DNA of 64,000 nt, from NCBI GenBank assembly GCA_033344895.1, contig JAWPMN010000001.1, forward strand, positions 2,860,001-2,924,000, written 5' to 3'. This DNA comes from Alphaproteobacteria bacterium (lineage in GTDB: Bacteria; Pseudomonadota; Alphaproteobacteria; UBA8366; Aestuariispiraceae). Under the pieces are notes generated by a model that was given only the letters and a program-made list of their open reading frames with translations, did not search any database and was not told the DNA's origin. Position 1 is the first letter of the stretch. Each line of letters begins with the position of its first letter. The position numbers and the translations under genes are program-made. Of this stretch, positions 62,901-64,000 are shown piece after piece.

Positions 62901-64000
62901 CGGCGGACAGGCGCTCAGCTATACGCTGGATGCCTCGGGGACGACGATTACGGCGACCGCGGGCGGCGATACCGTCTTCACCATGTCGCTTTCCGGGAAT
63001 CCGGTCGACGGATACAATTATTCCTTCGATCTGGTCGGTCAGCTCGACCACGCCACTGGTTTGGGCGAGAACTTGATCGAGGGTATTCCCTTCGCGCTGA
63101 TTGCCACGGATGGCGACGGTTCGACGGCTCGCGGCATGATCGAGATCGACGTGCGCGACGATATGCCGGAAGCCAAGGACGACGGTAGCGTCAAGGCGGA
63201 AGAGGGCGGTGCCCCGATCAACGGCAACGTCCTGACGAATGACGTGGCCGGTGCCGACGGCATCACGCTGACAAGCTTCACCTATAACGACGTCAACGGC
63301 GACCCGCAGGTAGCCAATGCCGGCGACACGGTGTCGACCCAGTACGGGACATTGACGGTCAATTCGGACGGTTCCTGGACCTATCAGGCCAACCAGGACG
63401 TGCCGAACAACGTCGAAAACGACGTCATCGATCCGTTCACCTACACGATTATCGACGGTGACGGTGATACCGATACCGCGACCCAGCGGATCGAGATCGG
63501 CGAAGACGTCCCGACCATCACCTTCAAGGAGCCGGGCCAGCCCGACGCACCGACGGGCAACCGTTCGGTCGACGAGGACGATCTGGGGACCCAGCCGGGT
63601 GATGTCGACAGCGGCACCGACCAGACCGGCGTGTCTTCGGTCAGCCAGGACATCAATATCGACTTCGGCGATGACGGCGCGGCGGCGACCGATCCGGTGG
63701 TCCTGCAGATTCCGCAGGAACTGGTGGATATGGGCCTGACCTCCGACGGTCAGTCGATCTCCTACACCCTGTCCACCGACGGGATGACGATTTCGGCTTC
63801 CAACGGAACCGACACCGTCTTTACCATGACCCTGACCGGCAATCCGACGGACGGCTACAGCTATACCTTCGATCTGACCGGCAATCTCGACCACCCGACG
63901 GGTGCCGGCGAGAATGTCATCGAGGATCTGCCGTTCGATGTCGTCGTCACCGACGGCAACGGGTCTGAAGCGGTCGGTCGCATCAATATTGATGTGGTGG
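50911..64000 (+). CDS. Giant type I-secreted surface adhesin, T1SS-143/VCBS repeats (3' end beyond window)
   Basis: One reading frame is open from the ATG at 50911 (AGAAGGA upstream) to the right edge, at least 4,363 residues, without a frameshift. Residues 1-287 form a beta-rich retention-like module with an Ala-Ala-Gly at 251-253 (GIDSAAGNANIG); residues 288-320 are 33 prolines; the rest is a chain of repeats. I count 18 DEDDL repeat starts, each followed by a GADGP or TDGDG sheet and ending in TDDVP, the pattern of T1SS-143-type repeats, interspersed with VCBS/cadherin-like GNVLTND segments. The protein is rich in Asp and should bind calcium outside the cell. The C-terminal RTX/secretion signal is not in view. 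It follows its likely channel, the TolC-like gene. Confidence 0.93.
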   Translation, partial: MAVDGQIPKLGYQNGADDQFDFISDQNPAAADAVTIPQPAPGEAVTVTVLPGQALRVEFDVEGTTVNGDGSQITLQLTDGSTVVLQSPEPGAFTADPPLLLTPEGAFDQALALYGYDGFGSQTPNTEGQADPDSIFQFGSDSDAQLTGNAITIEKPGAGDSLVYEIGPGQPLQLTFDLDIVEDILQTDDDIILTFADGAQITFSAMVDAAFSDSPPILLMPDGGLMSAEELLDLGSDINALADALQGIDSAAGNANIGPVTSYGDGSGEDFSGLSLRQIVEQPIAVSPPPPPPPPPPPPPPPPPPPPPPPPPPPPPPPPPADPDTVPLASPADLALDEDDLAAGTDPVKEPTATALNFNVNFGADGPSTTVSPLAFNNATKTELANLGFESQGQSLSYDISADGLTLTASAGGNTVFTVTLSQQSFNPSTNIAQYKAEFELLGPVDHPTATAQDVIATKTGNLEHLIVTVTDGDGSTANARFSVSITDDVPAIDSTALVTGTGVSGIVDEDDLSPEGSDQSHSLSTTGSLNFGDGKLYDIDYGADGAGAGAPTSLTVSDLNFSFDTSTLPTGLTSNGDAITYSQTNGVLTASAGGRTVFEVSVDSVNGQYTLTLHDNIDHASGNGQNETVLTFKLQGTVKSSVAADAVDGDGDAAFAADAVAMVRDFNVSIVDDVPVAADDDGGSTKAGGADLTGNVLTNDLSGADVDGALTVTGFTYTPVGGGAAVAGSFGTPVDTQYGKLTLNQDGSYTFEPNDVVDFNGANSVTEGITYTITDTDGDTDTAVLDLTITKGPSITVYPPLSGDPNLGTDGAFVDEDDLTLAQGDSDVGTDGTGASEVSGSITLDVGNAGFGSLTIDAAPSLTAMGLTSNGHAISYSTNGTTVTATANGETVFTATLTGDQTNGFGWTFDLVGNLDHPSGAGENVINDLEFTVTLTDGDGETATGSFTVDVIDDVPAVTNNQAVVGTAVTGSVDEDDLADGTDDTKESLSTGGDLGLAGGRDLVTIDYGADGPAAGAPAALGYGDMDWTVTGPTGLTSQGDAVTYSYDAGTDTLTAEAGGREVFTVELNADGSYTFTLKDSIDHTDANSQNVEGLSFGVSGVPSQAAIDAVKDFDQDAADALSGQTITQSFGVDVTDDVPEAMANQSAVGTAVTGSVDEDDLADGTDATKESLSTGGDLGLAGGRDLVTIDYGADGPAAGAPASLGYGDMDWTVTGPAGLTSQGDAVSYSYDAGTDTLTAEAGGREVFTVELNADGSYTFTLKDSIDHTDANGQNVEGLSFGVSGVPSQAAIDAVKDFDQDAADALSGQTITQSFGVDVTDDVPEAMANQGAVGTAVTGSVDEDDLADGTDATKESLSTGGDLGLAGGRDLVTIDYGADGPAAGAPAALGYGDMDWTVTGPAGLTSQGDAVTYSYDAGTDTLTAEAGGREVFTVELNADGSYTFTLKDSIDHTDANGQNVEGLSFGVSGVPSQAAIDAVKDFDQDAADALSGQTITQSFGVDVTDDVPVAVVDVSGVQGAESVSVDEDDLADGSDATKESLSATGNLGFGSGDLINIDYGADGPADANAPTALTAADLTFSFDTTNLPTGLTSNGDAITFTQSNGVLTATADAGGTDERPVFTVSINAATGEYTFTLQDNIDHQTANGQNVEALTFDIVGVPSAAALAGKDFDQDAIDGLAGAKLTQSFGVSIVDDVPVAADDDGGSTKAGGADLTGNVLTNDLSGSDVDGALTVTGFTYTPVGGGAAVAGSFGTPVDTQYGKLTLNQDGSYTFEPNDVVDFNGANSVTEGITYTITDTDGDTDTAVLDLTITKGPSITVYPPPSGDPNLGTDGAFVDEDDLTLAQGDSDVGTDGTGASEVSGSITLDVGNAGFGSLTIDAAPSLTAMGLTSNGHAISYSTNGTTVTATANGETVFTATLTGDQTNGFGWTFDLVGNLDHPSGAGENVINDLEFTVTLTDGDGETATGSFTVDVIDDVPAVTNNQAVVGTAVTGSVDEDDLADGTDATKESLSTGGDLGLAGGRDLVTIDYGADGPAAGAPAALGYGDMDWTVTGPTGLTSQGDAVTYSYDAGTDTLTAEAGGREVFTVELNADGSYTFTLKDSIDHTDANGQNVEGLSFGVSGVPSQAAIDAVKDFDQDAADALSGQTITQSFGVDVTDDVPEAMANQSAVGTAVTGSVDEDDLADGTDATKESLSTGGDLGLAGGRDLVTIDYGADGPAAGAPASLGYGDMDWTVTGPAGLTSQGDAVSYSYDAGTDTLTAEAGGREVFTVELNADGSYTFTLKDSIDHTDANGQNVEGLSFGVSGVPSQAAIDAVKDFDQDAADALSGQTITQSFGVDVTDDVPEAMANQSAVGTAVTGSVDEDDLSDGTDGTKESLSTGGDLGLAGGRDLVTIDYGADGPAAGAPAALGYGDMDWTVTGPAGLTSQGDAVSYSYDAGTDTLTAEAGGREVFTVELNADGSYTFTLKDSIDHTDANGQNVEGLSFGVSGVPSQAAIDAVKDFDQDAADALSGQTITQSFGVDVTDDVPEAMANQGAVGTAVTGSVDEDDLADGTDATKESLSTGGDLGLAGGRDLVTIDYGADGPAAGAPASLGYGDMDWTVTGPAGLTSQGDAVTYSYDAGTDTLTAEAGGREVFTVELNADGSYTFTLKDSIDHTDANGQNVEGLSFGVSGVPSQAAIDAVKDFDQDAADALSGQTITQSFGVDVTDDVPVATVHQNAVGTADTAGVDEDDLSGGNELISGADSLTVDVADGDGNDLVSSGDLGLAGRDLVTIDYGADGPANGAPTALQYDDFDYAISVTSPAQLTSQGDAVSTSQNGNVLTGTAGGRDVFTVTLNGDGSFTFELLDTLDHEAGQGQNSLNLQFGLTGTVKDSVLDAMDFDKDAVEGLDTATITQSFGVDVTDDIPVAKNDPTVFAIEGGSTVAGNVLANDSFGADSEGASLTAFRYTNANGESATAPAGDTVTTQYGQLTVNADGTWSYTPNDESDHAPTGAPLMDGFTYTIVDGDGDTASAEQPIKVRDDTPTITINPPPPGDPNLGTDGAFVDEDDLTPAQGDGETGTDGSGSSAVSGTLTIDGGQDGIASVELSVPPELTAMNLSSGGVGLVYSTSQDGQTITATAGAGGATVFTVALTGNATDGYGWTFDLLDNLDHPTATAEDVISDIPFTVTVTDGDGSTASGTIEIDVIDDVPEARDDGVYRVQQAGGTTSNVVEGNLLTDNDTVGADSEGAAIVEISYTDENGATQTAAVDATNGVTVDTQHGTLTVNADGSWSYTADGDVQNVGGQDVRDDFTYTLQDGDGDQDTANVAVAIGDDGPSIYFPPPGGSGEPTAKGGGLVDEDDLNQPGDLVDGSDQSDPSLVTRPVAVDFGEDGPAATDPLVLQDPNAAGDPTGLIAKGLTSGGTALTYSLSGNTITATAGGDTIFTMSLNGNPTDGFTYTFDLVGNLDHPAGDGENLIEDIPFGLIATDGDGSTTTGVIEIDVRDDVPDAKDDGEYRLDQAGDSTGNTVTGNLLIDNDTQGADGATITQISYTDESGNTATAVVDPVNGVTVDTQYGTLTVGAGGAWTYTADTDIVNVSGQDVEDDFNYTLTDGDGDSDTATVHLVVGDDGPSIYFPPPGGSGEPTAKGGGLVDEDDLNQPGDLVDGSDQSDPSLVTRPVAVDFGEDGPAATDPLVLQDPNAAGDPTGLIAKGLTSGGTALTYSLSGNTITATAGGDTIFTMSLNGNPTDGFTYTFDLVGNLDHPAGDGENLIEDIPFGLIATDGDGSTTTGVIEIDVRDDVPDAKDDGEYRLDQAGDSTGNTVTGNLLIDNDTQGADGATITQISYTDESGNTATAVVDPVNGVTVDTQHGSLTVGADGAWTYTADTDVVNVGGQDVEDDFNYTLTDGDGDSDTATVNIVIGDDGPGIYFPPPGGSGEPTAKGGGLVDEDDLAKPTDSVDGSDQSDPSVVTRPVAVDFGNDGPAASDALLFEDPNTAGDPSGLIGKGLTSGGQALSYTLDASGTTITATAGGDTVFTMSLSGNPVDGYNYSFDLVGQLDHATGLGENLIEGIPFALIATDGDGSTARGMIEIDVRDDMPEAKDDGSVKAEEGGAPINGNVLTNDVAGADGITLTSFTYNDVNGDPQVANAGDTVSTQYGTLTVNSDGSWTYQANQDVPNNVENDVIDPFTYTIIDGDGDTDTATQRIEIGEDVPTITFKEPGQPDAPTGNRSVDEDDLGTQPGDVDSGTDQTGVSSVSQDINIDFGDDGAAATDPVVLQIPQELVDMGLTSDGQSISYTLSTDGMTISASNGTDTVFTMTLTGNPTDGYSYTFDLTGNLDHPTGAGENVIEDLPFDVVVTDGNGSEAVGRINIDVV
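51661..51669 (+). other. Possible LapG-type cleavage site (Ala-Ala-Gly) in the adhesin
   Basis: Codons for Ala251-Ala252-Gly253, in SAAGNANIG, lie after the folded N-terminal module and before the proline linker. In LapA/BapA-type adhesins a periplasmic cysteine protease (LapG) cuts a similar Ala-Ala-Gly to release the protein. LapG and LapD genes are not in this window. Confidence 0.4.
51772..51870 (+). repeat. 33-residue polyproline linker
   Basis: 33 consecutive proline codons using CCG, CCC, CCT and CCA in irregular order. The codon mixing argues for selection on the protein linker rather than a simple trinucleotide slippage tract. Confidence 0.95.
52915..55437 (+). repeat. Large duplicated block in the adhesin, copy 1
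   Basis: A 2,523-nt segment that recurs 3,069 nt downstream (55984-58506) with very few differences by eye. It includes one GNVLTND/VCBS-like unit, one spacer domain and three 184-residue repeats. Confidence 0.85.
53830..55485 (+). repeat. 184-residue tandem repeats, array 1 (three copies)
   Basis: Units begin at 53830, 54382 and 54934, each 552 nt. The unit begins VDEDDLADGTD, has the core GYGDMDWTVTGP and ends in DVTDDVPEAM and a short linker. The copies are almost identical even at silent positions. A fourth, diverged unit of the same period starts at 55486. Confidence 0.92.
55984..58506 (+). repeat. Large duplicated block in the adhesin, copy 2
   Basis: The second copy of the 2,523-nt block of 52915-55437. 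After it the array is extended by one more near-identical 184-residue unit (58555-59106), whereas copy 1 is followed by a diverged unit. Confidence 0.85.
56899..59106 (+). repeat. 184-residue tandem repeats, array 2 (four copies)
   Basis: Units begin at 56899, 57451, 58003 and 58555, each exactly 552 nt. The first three correspond to array 1 at an offset of 3,069 nt. A diverged unit of different length follows from 59107. Confidence 0.92.
60871..63504 (+). repeat. Second repeat family of the adhesin, 295-residue units
   Basis: Units begin at 60871, 61756 (885 nt apart) and 62641 (885 nt), the last being 864 nt long. The first two are nearly identical over about 700 nt (to about 61575 and 62460). 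Each unit reads FPPPGGSGEPTAKGG, then DEDDL, then a second half with GNLLIDND. Confidence 0.88.

Noticed and set aside
62485-63894. Minus-strand open frame of 469 codons
   Set aside because: Continuation of the same antisense artefact beyond one stop.

Overview
This 64 kb window reads as a stretch of chromosome from a GC-rich, free-living alphaproteobacterium, probably aquatic or marine and of the Rhodospirillales type. The reasons are dense gene packing with strong G/C third-position bias, several small families that are mainly alphaproteobacterial (DUF1192, DUF1244, DUF1289), uptake of polyamines and basic amino acids, and a very large repeat adhesin of the T1SS-143/BapA/LapA class. I see no rRNA, no convincing tRNA, no insertion sequence, no prophage and no CRISPR array. 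The exact genus cannot be read from the sequence.

Layout. 1-7561: quinone oxidoreductase (cut by the left edge), DUF1192, an MDR reductase, a 3-hydroxybutyrate dehydrogenase-like SDR, a structured 0.5 kb gap, then metY, an alpha/beta hydrolase and a hotdog thioesterase (translationally coupled), a single-domain response regulator and a PhyH dioxygenase. 7568-13758 (minus): greB and a putrescine transport/catabolism operon (aminotransferase, PotF, PotH, PotI, PotG) behind a tandem palindromic operator. 13951-17178: a large chemoreceptor divergent from a small secreted Cache-like protein. 17357-21000: prpE, a 2-hydroxyacid dehydrogenase and a TetR regulator. 21225-25607: an RND/MMPL exporter, a LolA-like periplasmic protein and an outer-membrane barrel, which looks like a self-contained lipid or hydrophobe export system with a 46-bp symmetric operator next to the TetR gene. 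26034-29939: YbjN, TerB-like, proC, then an AlkX-type DNA glycosylase, a GNAT acetyltransferase and DUF1289. 30091-31547: ArsR plus an SO_0444-type metal-efflux permease with two matching operator-like sites. 31544-36796: an orphan molybdenum hydroxylase large subunit, TetR, an AhpD-like protein and an aldehyde dehydrogenase. 36892-44313: two MFS transporters, DUF1244, a thiol/glutamate group (cysteine dioxygenase-like, GCS2-like ligase, N-formylglutamate amidohydrolase), a DUF2786-like protein, GntR and PilZ. 44578-47841 (minus): a complete basic amino-acid ABC importer (hisPJQM type). 48421-64000: a TolC-family outer-membrane channel with an unusual Pro/Asp-repeat tail, followed by the first 4,363 codons or more of a giant surface adhesin that continues past the right edge.

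How it works together. The right end is the most distinctive part: the TolC-like channel and the adhesin are the outer-membrane exit and the cargo of a type I secretion system. The adhesin has an N-terminal retention-like module with an Ala-Ala-Gly site, a 33-proline linker and long, nearly identical tandem repeats, which suggests regulated surface anchoring and recent repeat expansion. Two different ABC import operons each carry a strong hairpin just after the binding-protein gene, a known way to make more binding protein than permease. Many genes were started at a downstream ATG with a good ribosome binding site rather than at the longest open frame; each such choice is stated in the entry.
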